Made by a program: the position numbers and the translations under genes
From: G965207045 sp965207045
GTDB lineage: Bacteria > Pseudomonadota > Alphaproteobacteria > Rickettsiales > Anaplasmataceae
Direction of reading: 5' to 3'
NCBI GenBank assembly: GCA_965207045.1
Contig: OZ242261.1
Coordinates: 868,001 to 932,000 of the forward strand
Length of the DNA stretch: 64,000 nucleotides
The notes under the pieces: model-generated
Told to the model about the DNA's origin: nothing
The model's database searches: none
What the model saw: the letters and a program-made list of their open reading frames with translations, nothing else
Part shown: in pieces, positions 56,901 through 64,000 of the stretch
How the letters are laid out: each line of letters starts with the position of its first letter
Position numbering within the stretch: the stretch's first letter is position 1

Positions 56901-57033
56901 AGGAAACGGCTTATCTGGAACTGGTCCTAAGGCTGGTGGACCTAAATATCTTGAACGCTTTTGCGTTGAGCAAGTTATTACTGTTGATACAACTTCTTCA
57001 TGTGGAAACATAGATTTGTTAAACTTGCAATAA
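53977..57033 (+). CDS. putA: Bifunctional proline dehydrogenase / delta-1-pyrroline-5-carboxylate dehydrogenase
   Basis: Oxidises proline to glutamate in two steps, passing electrons to FAD/quinone and NAD. 1018 residues, the short PutA type lacking an N-terminal DNA-binding domain. First half is the PRODH barrel (SIKLSALHPRYEF, IGICIDAEEADRL, VRLVKGAYWDYEIK, ASHNAHTVSYI, QRLHGMGKELY). Second half is aldehyde dehydrogenase: CISPWNFPLAIFTGQISAAL, TFTGSTETA, the Glu of AETGGINAM, and the catalytic Cys in RSAGQRCSALRVLML. C-terminal PFGGNGLSGTGPKAGGP. All catalytic residues seen. In these bacteria amino acids such as proline and glutamine are main carbon sources. Confidence 0.97.
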   Translation: MDRISINHSYFIDEQEYINKCVQIAELDNNSNLNISKQAHKFVQNMRSQTTIMQSFMTQYNLSTNEGVMLMCLAEALLRIPDKKTIDELIKDKIAHMNWYKHINNSDSLFINASTWALMLTGKVLSSSNQRSLISSFSKIITKPSKLIIRKALIEAIKILGRQFVLADTIDEALKNSLKNKQEQYSFDMLGEAALTNKDAEKYFTAYKTAIKKIGTHRNLTKAPSISIKLSALHPRYEFTKKERISLELFPRVKLLCDMAKEANIGICIDAEEADRLYPSLQIVEMLCKEYTLSHWQGIGIAVQAYQKRASSIIDWLVHISQRYHRKFMVRLVKGAYWDYEIKYAQELCHSDYPVFTTKTNTDVNYLACVGKLLKYPKNIYPCFASHNAHTVSYILECIKNYEGEFEFQRLHGMGKELYTQIQYPCRVYAPVGQKKDLLSYLIRRLLENGANSSFINQVHTAPISEIIQDPIRIAKNNKCARNNKIPLPSNIFGSTRINSKGIDMENPIICNRLLEDINKSIKHWQSFPIIDGVISKKNGSQEVFNPACTTETIGETSFSTAEDALLALDIANIAFIKWCKTDVETRTKCLNNIADLYEKNMAHLIAILVKESGKVIVDAISEIREAVDFLRYYALQAKKSLSEWHKLPGVIGESNKINLFGRGVFLCISPWNFPLAIFTGQISAALVTGNTVLAKPSEQSSIIAFEAIKLMHKGGVPNSVLHLLTGSGSKIGNVLIPNKQIAGVTFTGSTETAQIINLNLAQRKCAIAPLIAETGGINAMIVDTSALTEQVTKHVITSAFRSAGQRCSALRVLMLQEEIADKQIEMIIGAMQELKIGDPLKINTDIGPIIDNISMNVLQDYTKQLEDSNFKLLAKMDIPEDLEGYFFPPSIYLIDSILQLKQEAFGPILHIIRYKEDDLDRIIDEINATGYGLTFSVQSRINSKIEYITKKIRAGNIYVNRNQIGAVVESQPFGGNGLSGTGPKAGGPKYLERFCVEQVITVDTTSSCGNIDLLNLQ

Positions 57034-57592
57034 TATAATATTCTGAGACTGGTTTGTATAATAGTTTTAAGTGATTATTTGCCTTGCTGCGCAAATTGCT
57101 ACAGCACAATTCTTAAGCTTCGAAGCAAAACGCATCTGCTGCAAAAGAAGAGAAGTGTGGAAAGAGAAGATTTAAAATATAAATCCCTAAGATTATCTTT
57201 TTGACCTGTATAATACTCCAAAAATAGAACTCGATTATAGTTATATCACCATACGTAATTCACTAATAACAGCTTAATAAAAAACATGCATCTTTGAGTA
57301 TTTAGTATGTGATGCTTAAGATTGTAGATAGCCCTTATTTATGCTGATGCTCTTGGATTGTTCAGGGACCAAAATTTTGATTATAGATACAACTCTTTCT
57401 ACTGCTCACCTCAAAACAAAACGTAAAAGTTTACATACATTACAAAATATCAAACAATAATAAAATTCCTTCTTTGTCACGTCAAAGCATTACGTGAATA
57501 GGATCACCTTGGAATAACAAGAATGAACTTCATTTTATCTTCAAGGATTGTTACAATCACCTTAGGAAGCTAAAGTTGAGATTATTGAATTT
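57034..57592. other. Intergenic stretch, no gene seen
   Basis: About 560 bp downstream of putA with frequent stops in all frames and no recognisable RNA or repeat. Probably decayed DNA. Confidence 0.4.
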
Positions 57593-57912
57593 ATGCGTCT
57601 AAAACCTACAGTACAAAGAAGTAAATTATCAAGTAATATGGCTGAGACGATAAGAGTATCAGCGTTGCAAAAAACATAAAAAATATATTAGATAGTTTGA
57701 ACACGAATAATGGACAATTTATTAAGCTAACGGTCATTGACAAAGAAGAAGAAAAAGATTTAAAAAATCAACAAGTTGTGTTGAACCCAAACATATTTGG
57801 TGAAAGAAAGATTTTCAGTGTCTCAAGTTGTGTAATATGTCATATACTCAAGAAAATAATAAATATAAGTTCTGAGATATTACAAAGAGTTAACACAATA
57901 TTTGAAACATAG
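57593..57912 (+). pseudogene. Small unknown gene split by a frameshift at a poly-A run
   Basis: An ATG at 57593 opens MRLKPTVQRSKLSSNMAETI..., which stops right after an A-rich run near 57669. In the neighbouring frame the sequence continues KNIKNILDSLNTNNGQFIKL and then (57697-57912) TVIDKEEEKDLKNQQ through VLNPNIFGERKIFSVSSC. Together about 105 residues. No family recognised. Could be a simple frameshifted remnant, a sequencing-length error at the homopolymer, or slippage. Confidence 0.35.
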
Positions 57913-58384
57913 TCTGATTAGCCCTCATTATAGGTGTGTTAATACAATCTAGACTGATATTTTTTGGACGTGTAAAAAAGTAGCGAAGCTTACTTAAGTC
58001 ATATATGCAATTAAAGTCAATAGAAAAAGAGCCAAAGATTCGCTTTAGCTCTAGACTTAACTCAAAACATAATTAGTACGATTGTTATATAATCAGCACA
58101 GCTATTTGTCGTTTGCAAATAGATCATCATATGGTAATCCAATCCTATGCAATCTGGTCATCCTTTGAGTTGAAAATCAGCTTCAAATGAGTATAAGAGC
58201 GAATTTATGAAAATAAATAACAGATCCTCTCGTTGTTTCACCAAAAAAGTTTCCAACGGAACCAAAACTAATTCGGTTAGCAGCAAAGAAACTACCTAAT
58301 GCAATTAATTTCAAAGACAGTCTTCCTTCTAGCAGCTAAAGACTCTTCCAATCCATTAAAATTCGGTGAAACTCTGCCCTGATA
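57913..58384. other. Spacer downstream of glnA with minus-strand remnant
   Basis: About 470 bp. On the minus strand a stop-free stretch near 58190-58325 reads SLKLIALGSFFAANRISFG followed by SVGNFFGETTRGSVIY; it may be the remnant of an unidentified gene. The terminator at 58021-58051 lies within. Otherwise nothing seen. Confidence 0.35.
58021..58051 (-). terminator. Rho-independent terminator facing leftward
   Basis: On the minus strand GAGCTAAAG pairs with CTTTGGCTC (one T-G wobble) over the loop CGAAT, directly followed by TTTTTCTA. The hairpin spans 58029-58051. It is oriented to stop transcription coming from glnA, about 330 bp downstream of its stop codon. Confidence 0.6.
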
Positions 58385-59797
58385 TTAAACACTATAGTAC
58401 TTAACAAATTCTGCAGGATGAGGAGACGAATTAACAAAGACGTCTTCTTCTCGCTTTAATTTTATATATGCATCGATCTGTTCATCAGTAAAAACACCAC
58501 CTTCTTTTAAAAATTCACGATTTTTATCTAAATGATCTAAAGCTTCCCTCAAAGATGAAGCAACTGATTGTATATCTGCATTTGATGTTTCATACAAATT
58601 CGAATACACTTGTTTTCCTGGATCCGTTTTATTTTTTATTCCATCCAATCCAGCCATTAACTGAGCACTAATACAATAATAAGGATTAGCAGAAGGATCA
58701 GGAAAACGCACCTCTATCCTTGTTGCTGCTCCTGCATCACCTGATTGAGAGAAAGGTATCCGTATAGATGCAGATCTATTATAAGACGAATAAGCTAATT
58801 TAGTTGGGGCTTCAAAACCAGAAACTAATCTTTTATAACTGTTAGTAGTAGGGTTGGTAAAAGCGTTTAAAGCCTTACCATGCTTTATAATACCACCTAT
58901 ATAATACTTGCATAACTGAGAAACATCCTCACCACTACTAGAAGCAAATAAATTCTTATCTTCCTTCCACAAAGATTGATGACAGTGCATACCATTACCA
59001 TTATCATTAAATATTGGTTTAGGAATAAAAGTAGCAGTCTTGCCATATGAAGCAGCAACATTCCACACAACATATTTACATTTTTGCACATCATCAGCTG
59101 AATAAAGTAAAGTATTATGTTTAAATCCAACCTCACACTGTGACGGAGCAACTTCATGATGATGCAAGACAGGTTTCAACCCCACACTACTTAAAGTATC
59201 CAAAATTTCCGATCTTATATCATGGAGACTGTCAACGGGCTGTGCAGGAGAATATCCACCCTTATTTCCCGGTCTGTGACCATGGTTACCGTATTCATAC
59301 TTTTTATCAGAATTATAGCTACCTTCATGCGAATCTAACTCAAAAAATGCACCTCTTTCATTCACTGCAAAGCGTACACTCTCAAAAATAAAAAATTCAA
59401 TCTCAAGGCCGAAGTAAGCTCTATCAGCTATTCCTGTCTCTTTTACACGTTTCATAGCTTTTTTAGCTGTAGCTCTAGGATCTTTAGAGTAAGGTTGCCC
59501 TGACTCTGTATCAATAACGTCACATATAACAACAAGAGTATTCTGAGCAGTAAATGGATCAGAAAATGCAGTGCTTAAGTCAGGCACAATTAGCATATCA
59601 GACTTCTCAATAGCCTTCCATCCAGGAATTGATGAACCATCAAATGACATTCCTTGGTTAAACAATTCGCTATTTACACTATCAGCATGCCTTGTAATAT
59701 GGTGCCACCTACCTAAAGAATCTGTAAAACGAAAATCCACAAATTTTATTTCGTTAGACCTCATATAATCTTTTAATTCACTCAAAGATTGTGGCAT
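58385..59797 (-). CDS. glnA: Glutamine synthetase type I
   Basis: Makes glutamine from glutamate, ammonia and ATP. 470 residues from the ATG at 59797, the canonical length; a frame extension to 59857 is rejected. Seen: VDFRFTDSLGRWHHIT, GMSFDGSSIPGW, EIEFFIFE (metal Glu pair), GNGMHCHQSLW, NPTTNSYKRLVSGFEAP (ATP site), and RIEVRFPDPSANPY. The adenylylation tyrosine region SNLYETSNAD near the C-terminus keeps the Tyr, so regulation by GlnE is possible if that enzyme exists. Active-site Glu/Arg set complete. Confidence 0.97.
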   Translation of the reverse strand: MPQSLSELKDYMRSNEIKFVDFRFTDSLGRWHHITRHADSVNSELFNQGMSFDGSSIPGWKAIEKSDMLIVPDLSTAFSDPFTAQNTLVVICDVIDTESGQPYSKDPRATAKKAMKRVKETGIADRAYFGLEIEFFIFESVRFAVNERGAFFELDSHEGSYNSDKKYEYGNHGHRPGNKGGYSPAQPVDSLHDIRSEILDTLSSVGLKPVLHHHEVAPSQCEVGFKHNTLLYSADDVQKCKYVVWNVAASYGKTATFIPKPIFNDNGNGMHCHQSLWKEDKNLFASSSGEDVSQLCKYYIGGIIKHGKALNAFTNPTTNSYKRLVSGFEAPTKLAYSSYNRSASIRIPFSQSGDAGAATRIEVRFPDPSANPYYCISAQLMAGLDGIKNKTDPGKQVYSNLYETSNADIQSVASSLREALDHLDKNREFLKEGGVFTDEQIDAYIKLKREEDVFVNSSPHPAEFVKYYSV

Positions 59798-59900
59798 AGC
59801 TGACAAGTAAGAAAATGATAATCGGTTAAATTTTACAATTCCTAAAATAAATTGCAAGAAAACAGTTCAACTGCTCATCAAGTGCAAATTTTTTCATTTT

Positions 59901-60686
59901 TTATATTTCTACAAGCTCTGCCCATGTCCTACCTTCTTGTTCAACACCTTCTTGTTCAACATTGTATAATCTGGAATTAGGTTCACGGTTTTTATCCAAC
60001 AATCTGTAAAGGCTCTCTAACTCTTTAAACTCTTTTACATCCTTGTCACTAAGACTCTCCTTTGTCAAATACTGTTCGACTTCAGCATTAAGCATCTCTT
60101 GCAACTTTTCATTACTTAAGTTTATAAATTTAGAAAGTTCCACAGAATAGTCAGAGTTACTAGAACAAATCCTCCACAACTTCAGTGTAGCCATAGGATG
60201 TTTTATAAAATTTATTCCACATTCAAGTTTAGTCTGTTCAAGATCAAGACTGAGTGCGTAAAACAACAGAATTAAGCTAGGTAATCCAGGAGTTAAAATA
60301 TTCTCATATATTGAAACATTTTGATCATATGAACAAAAAAACATTACGACCGAAGCATTAAGATAAAAATACCACAACCAACTATATTGCTTATGAATAA
60401 GATTAGGACGTCGAACCATTTCAACTATTTTTCTTCTTCCATCTTTCAACATACAACATAAAGGCGCAACCACAACGGGAAGAAGAGCAAAATCCGCTAA
60501 ATTGGGCATAACAGAGTCCCCCTCTCCATTTAGTACTTTAACTATCCTACCAGATAAATGTGCAGAATAAGCAAAAAATAATGGAACAGCTGATAGATAG
60601 AATTTATTTTGTACCCTTACATCAAGAACCTCAGTTTCCCTACCTTGCTCTTCTGTGTCTTGTCCAAGTTCAATATTTCTATGCAT
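59901..60686 (-). CDS. Hypothetical membrane protein
   Basis: 261 residues from the ATG at 60686; the frame continues to a TTG at 60752 with a hydrophobic leader, so a longer form is possible. Family not recognised. Hydrophobic segments near residues 31-47 (FYLSAVPLFFAYSAHL), 62-80 (LADFALLPVVVAPLCCML), 100-120 (WLWYFYLNASVVMFFCS) and 130-148 (LPSLILLFYALSL); the last ~100 residues are soluble and helical. A 15-bp tandem duplication (59932-59961) encodes VEQEG twice near the C-terminus. Confidence 0.6.
   Translation of the reverse strand: MHRNIELGQDTEEQGRETEVLDVRVQNKFYLSAVPLFFAYSAHLSGRIVKVLNGEGDSVMPNLADFALLPVVVAPLCCMLKDGRRKIVEMVRRPNLIHKQYSWLWYFYLNASVVMFFCSYDQNVSIYENILTPGLPSLILLFYALSLDLEQTKLECGINFIKHPMATLKLWRICSSNSDYSVELSKFINLSNEKLQEMLNAEVEQYLTKESLSDKDVKEFKELESLYRLLDKNREPNSRLYNVEQEGVEQEGRTWAELVEI
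59932..59961. repeat. 15-bp tandem duplication
   Basis: The unit CCTTCTTGTTCAACA occurs twice in direct succession inside the hypothetical membrane gene, adding five residues without changing frame. Confidence 0.9.
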
Positions 60687-60875
60687 AAAAAACCTATAAA
60701 AATACAAGAAGCTATATAACATATTATAAATACTATTGCAACCAATAAACAAGCATAAAACAACACCCTATTATGAGTCGCCCATCAACTAAATTTTGGT
60801 TTTTTTTACTTAATACAACTCTACACTCGAAGATTTAATTATCTTTGTTTCAACTGTGATGAGCAAAGATTGATC

Positions 60876-61442
60876 TTATTGACTAAAATACGCTCTCTTA
60901 ACTTTCTCTGCTTTTTTTATTGCCATCTCGTACTTTAATTTAGAAAAATAATGAATAAATAATTTGCCATTTAAATGGTCAATTTCATGCTGGAAACAAC
61001 GAGATAACCAGCCACGTGCCTTTATTACCTGTTTGTTACCATTATAGTCAAGTCCTTCAATAACGATTCTGCGTGGTCTAATCACTTCACCGCCTTGTCT
61101 TGGTATAGATAAGCATCCTTCCCGCATCTCAACTTTATCATCCTCAGAAGACTCAACTAAAACAGGATTTACTACAAAAAATGGCCCTCCCCTTGCTTGA
61201 TAATCCTTATATTTATCATGCTCATCATATTCATCAACGACATAGCTTTCAGGAATCTCAGCAATAAAAGCTCTTCTCATTACACCAACTTGAACTGCAG
61301 CTAACCCTATACCATTTTTATCACGTGTAGTCTCTACCATATCATCAAGCATTTGACGTACTTCATCATCAACAGATTCAATCTCATCTGCACGAGTTAA
61401 TAACCTATCATCTGGAGCTATCACAAGAGGTAATATTGCCAT
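60876..61442 (-). CDS. def: Peptide deformylase
   Basis: Removes the N-formyl group from nascent proteins; Fe/Zn enzyme. 188 residues with all three motifs: motif 1 GIGLAAVQVG, motif 2 EGCLSIP with the metal Cys, motif 3 QHEIDHLNG with the two metal His and catalytic Glu. A 20-residue insertion rich in Asp/Tyr (ESYVVDEYDEHDKYKDYQ) lies between motifs 1 and 2. ATG at 61442. Divergent from ftsI across about 56 bp. Confidence 0.96.
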   Translation of the reverse strand: MAILPLVIAPDDRLLTRADEIESVDDEVRQMLDDMVETTRDKNGIGLAAVQVGVMRRAFIAEIPESYVVDEYDEHDKYKDYQARGGPFFVVNPVLVESSEDDKVEMREGCLSIPRQGGEVIRPRRIVIEGLDYNGNKQVIKARGWLSRCFQHEIDHLNGKLFIHYFSKLKYEMAIKKAEKVKRAYFSQ

Positions 61443-61498
61443 ATCTGCACAAAAACTATAACCTATTAGCTGCAGATACTAGAACATTCTTTGTCTTA

Positions 61499-63064
61499 AT
61501 GCAACAATATAGCAAATATAGTCATAGGCTACTTACTTTAATTGTAATCTTTGTATTAGCATTTTCTATAATAGCTATTAGACTTGTTTTAGTATCACTT
61601 CCAATAGAAAAAGATATACTAAAAAACAAAATTAACAGTAATAATACCAGGGAAAGACCACTAATTATTGATAAGAACGGAGTAAAATTAGCTGTGAACC
61701 TACACACAGCTTCACTTTACACAAATCCTAGAAAAATTAAAAACAAAGAAGCTGCAGCATCATTTTTGCATGAAATATTTTCTGATATTTCATATGATAC
61801 AATATACCGCAAGTTGTCATCTCAAAATTCTTTTGTTTGGATAAAGCGCCATATAACACCAAATGAACAATATGCGGTGAATAGTTTGGGCTTACCAGAA
61901 CTTCAATTTCAAAATGATAAAAGCCGTATTTATACGTTAGGTTCTTTGTTTGCTCATATCATAGGCTATGTTGATACTGATAACAATGGTCTTGCCGGAC
62001 TGGAATATTACATAGATAAACAGCAACTACAAGATACATTAGCACTCTCACTCGATAGCAGAGTGCAAAGTATTGTTGAGGAACAACTAAGAAAAAGTAT
62101 ACAACAATACAAAGCTCTAGGTGCAGCTGGTATAGTATTAGACGCTAATAATGGCGAAATTTTAGCCATGTCCAGCTTACCAAATTTTGATCCACACAGG
62201 CTAAATAATGCTACAAAAAATCAGATTTATAACCGTGCAACACTAGGTGTTTATGAATTTGGTTCAATCTTAAAAATATTTACTTTGGCCGCTGCTTTGG
62301 ATTTAAATCTAATAGATGTAGAAACAAAATACAATGTATCAAAACCACTTAAAATTGGTAAACACACTATAAAAGACTTCCATTCACACCCAACTTCTGA
62401 GCTAACTGTTAGAAAAATATTCACACGTTCTTCCAATGTAGGAATGGTACACATTGGAATGCTTCTCAAAGGTAATCTACAAAAGGAATATTTTAATAAT
62501 ATGGGATTATTAGGCCTATTAGATGTTGAAATTCCAGAAAAATCTAGCACTATAGCTAAAGATTTCTGGACACATAGCACTACTGCCTCAGTTTCATATG
62601 GATATGGAATAGCTCCAACATTGTTGCATATAGCACAGGCCACTGCCTCCATTGTTAATGGTGGTAAGCTTTACCCTGCAACATTGATACTAAACTCCAA
62701 TAATCAACATAAATACACTCGATCTATAAAAGAGGAAACTTCAGAAAAAATGAGAGATTTAATGCGTGAAGTCGTGATTAATGGAACCGGCAGACGTGCT
62801 CGCACATATGGATATGACGTTGGAGGTAAGACTGGCTCTGCTGAAAAAAGCATTAATGGTATCTATATGAAAAGTGCCAATATATCATCCTTCATTGCAG
62901 CATTTCCTATATCGTTACCAAAATATGTCATTGCTATTATGATTGATGAACCACAGCCAGGACCTGAAAGTAAATTTGTCACTGGTGGAATAGTAGCTGC
63001 ACCTATTGTAAAAGAAATTGTAAGCAGAATAGCACCAATACTAAACATTTTACCTGAAGAGTAA
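61499..63064 (+). CDS. ftsI: Penicillin-binding protein / FtsI-type peptidoglycan transpeptidase
   Basis: 521 residues from the ATG at 61499; the open frame to 61436 would overlap def. One N-terminal membrane helix (LLTLIVIFVLAFSIIAIRLVLV), a PBP dimerisation domain (RPLIIDKNGVKLAVNLHTASLYTNPRKI), and a transpeptidase domain with all three penicillin-binding motifs: S-x-x-K as GSILKIF (~275), S-x-N as SSN in TRSSNVGMVH, and K-T-G in GGKTGSAEKS. Septal PG cross-linking is the expected role. Full motifs imply an active enzyme, so at least a minimal peptidoglycan may be made. Confidence 0.92.
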   Translation: MQQYSKYSHRLLTLIVIFVLAFSIIAIRLVLVSLPIEKDILKNKINSNNTRERPLIIDKNGVKLAVNLHTASLYTNPRKIKNKEAAASFLHEIFSDISYDTIYRKLSSQNSFVWIKRHITPNEQYAVNSLGLPELQFQNDKSRIYTLGSLFAHIIGYVDTDNNGLAGLEYYIDKQQLQDTLALSLDSRVQSIVEEQLRKSIQQYKALGAAGIVLDANNGEILAMSSLPNFDPHRLNNATKNQIYNRATLGVYEFGSILKIFTLAAALDLNLIDVETKYNVSKPLKIGKHTIKDFHSHPTSELTVRKIFTRSSNVGMVHIGMLLKGNLQKEYFNNMGLLGLLDVEIPEKSSTIAKDFWTHSTTASVSYGYGIAPTLLHIAQATASIVNGGKLYPATLILNSNNQHKYTRSIKEETSEKMRDLMREVVINGTGRRARTYGYDVGGKTGSAEKSINGIYMKSANISSFIAAFPISLPKYVIAIMIDEPQPGPESKFVTGGIVAAPIVKEIVSRIAPILNILPEE

Positions 63065-63070
63065 TCATGG

Positions 63071-63142
63071 TGCCGCTACCGAGAATTGAACTCGGGACCT
63101 CGCCATTACCAATGGAGTGCTCTACCGCTGAGCTATAGCGGC
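63071..63142 (-). tRNA. trnT: tRNA-Thr (anticodon GGT)
   Basis: Minus-strand cloverleaf: acceptor GCCGCTA/TAGCGGC, D arm GCTCAGCGGTAGAGC, anticodon loop TTGGTAA giving GGU, T arm CCGAG TTCAATT CTCGG, discriminator A. The bases after it happen to read CCA (63068-63070 complement). Anticodon stem has one mismatch. Confidence 0.94.
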
Positions 63143-63196
63143 ACACGATTTTTTTCAATATACATTACGCTTTAAAGTTTTGCTAGGGTGATTGAG

Positions 63197-63218
63197 TTAA
63201 TTCAATCAATTGAATTAA
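63197..63218. promoter_or_regulatory. Perfect 10-2-10 inverted repeat upstream of the ankyrin gene
   Basis: TTAATTCAAT, two bases (CA), then its exact reverse complement ATTGAATTAA. It lies between tRNA-Thr and the promoter of the ankyrin gene, 23 bp before the predicted -35. A dyad of this type suits a dimeric DNA-binding protein; with no T tract it is not a good terminator. Confidence 0.5.
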
Positions 63219-63240
63219 TTAATAAACTTCCAAGCATAAT

Positions 63241-63269
63241 TTGATTATATTCAAATTATCAGATATAAT
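63241..63269 (+). promoter_or_regulatory. Probable promoter of the ankyrin-repeat gene
   Basis: TTGATT (63241-63246), a 17 bp spacer, and a perfect TATAAT (63264-63269), 32 bp before the ATG at 63302. This is one of the best by-eye sigma-70 matches in the window. An AAGG ribosome site follows just before the start codon. Confidence 0.55.
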
Positions 63270-63301
63270 TTATTTCAATAAGTAGATAAATAAGGTAAAA
63301 G

Positions 63302-64000
63302 ATGACTGAATTACATGATGCAATTGAAAAGGGAAATATAGAAGATGTTAGATCATTGATAAATTCAAACAAAAGCCTTATTAATAAAGTCGATTGTAAT
63401 CACTGGTTACCTTTACATACTGCAGCTGAAAAAGGCTATTTAGAGATAGCAAAACTACTAATAAACAATGGAGCAGATGTTAATGCAGAACGTACTGCCC
63501 ATGTTACATTAAATAAAAGAAATACTTTCCCATCATATAATTGGACACCATTACACATAGCAACTGAAGAAGGAAATTTGGCAATGGTAAGAATGCTGAT
63601 AGAAAAGGGAGCAAATACTGATCCAATGGATGGATCGCTACAAACTCCTTTACATATTGCAGCTAAAAGAGGAAATTTGGAAATAGTAACAGAGCTAGTA
63701 ACAAGAAATACGGCAGTAAATAGTCAAGATTACTTTGGAAGAACAGCATTGTGGTTAGCCATTTATCATGTGAAAAACCACGTTATCGGATTACCCACGA
63801 CAATAACAGAAGAAATAAGTAACAAAATAGCAAAAGAACTAATAGTAAATGGAGATGCTAATCCTAACTTGTACAATAATATAGAGCATCATTCCTTAAG
63901 TTTTAGCTATACACCTATACATCTCGCGTGTAGATATGGCCTTCTAGAAATAGTGAAAACATTAATAGAAGAAGCAAATTGTAATGTTAATTTGAAAAGT
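63302..64000 (+). CDS. Ankyrin-repeat protein (partial, 3' end outside window)
   Basis: 233 residues visible, open to the window edge. Starts MTELHDAIEKGNIEDVRSLI with no signal peptide. About six ankyrin repeats: ..HDAIEKGNIEDVRSLI; LPLHTAAEKGYLEIAKLLINNGADVN; TPLHIATEEGNLAMVRMLIEKGAN; TPLHIAAKRGNLEIVTELV; a long irregular one with a ~25-residue insertion (TALWLAIYHVKN..); and TPIHLACRYGLLEIVKTLIEEANCNVN. Such proteins bind other proteins and in Anaplasmataceae many are secreted by the type IV system into the host cell; whether this one is secreted is inference. A palindrome and a strong promoter precede it. Confidence 0.93.
   Translation, partial: MTELHDAIEKGNIEDVRSLINSNKSLINKVDCNHWLPLHTAAEKGYLEIAKLLINNGADVNAERTAHVTLNKRNTFPSYNWTPLHIATEEGNLAMVRMLIEKGANTDPMDGSLQTPLHIAAKRGNLEIVTELVTRNTAVNSQDYFGRTALWLAIYHVKNHVIGLPTTITEEISNKIAKELIVNGDANPNLYNNIEHHSLSFSYTPIHLACRYGLLEIVKTLIEEANCNVNLKS

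Noticed and set aside
63068..63070. Genome-encoded CCA end of tRNA-Thr
   Set aside because: The three bases fit, but tRNA-Trp lacks them and a CCA-adding enzyme is present, so it is probably coincidence.
1..64000. CRISPR arrays, insertion sequences, prophage or rRNA genes
   Set aside because: No regularly spaced repeats, transposase motifs, phage structural genes or rRNA sequence were recognised on reading through.

Overview
The window looks like a chromosomal segment of an obligate intracellular alphaproteobacterium of the order Rickettsiales, most likely family Anaplasmataceae (the Wolbachia/Ehrlichia/Anaplasma side). The reasons are the strong AT bias, the housekeeping gene blocks (rpmF-plsX-fabH; rpsL-rpsG-fusA-tuf-trnW-secE-nusG-rplKAJL-rpoB-rpoC), a PleC-like histidine kinase, pyruvate phosphate dikinase, bifunctional PutA, several small orphan multi-pass membrane proteins, decaying genes in long spacers, and an ankyrin-repeat gene at the right edge. 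rpoB and rpoC are separate, 15 bp apart. From general knowledge, Wolbachia has them fused, so a non-Wolbachia member is favoured. The species cannot be named from the sequence alone.

Layout. 1-5.6 kb (minus strand): the 3'-truncated aroQ, dnaA, a rhodanese-like gene, a small membrane protein and the malic enzyme/phosphotransacetylase fusion. 5.7-8.3 kb (plus): rpmF-plsX-fabH and a small unknown gene. 8.3-17 kb: a gene-poor, decaying area with purN, pepA, a clear SPFH-domain pseudogene, a usp/TIGR02186/TauE cassette, rlmE, aroB and apaG. 17-30 kb: accessory and envelope genes, namely a 6-TM protein, the sensor kinase, an AsmA-like protein, a nitronate monooxygenase-like protein, the flagellar pair fliF-fliG, and a 1082-residue lineage-specific repeat protein whose last ~33 codons are tandemly duplicated beyond the stop. 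30-36.4 kb: ppdK, an AddB-like nuclease, and about 1.7 kb of wrecked genes. 36.4-51.8 kb: one unbroken 15 kb plus-strand run of translation and transcription genes. 52-64 kb: CCA-adding enzyme, small membrane protein, putA, a gene-poor gap, glnA, membrane protein, def, ftsI/PBP, tRNA-Thr and the start of an ankyrin gene.

How it fits together. Carbon metabolism runs on amino acids and C4 acids: PutA makes glutamate from proline, GlnA makes glutamine, malic enzyme makes pyruvate, and PpdK makes PEP. aroB plus aroQ imply at least part of a shikimate route. PlsX/FabH/rpmF link phospholipid and fatty-acid initiation to ribosome synthesis. The most unusual items are an apparently intact FliF-FliG rotor pair with no other flagellar gene in the window, and the repeat-built 1082-residue protein with a polybasic N-terminus. 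No insertion sequence, prophage, CRISPR array or rRNA gene was recognised.
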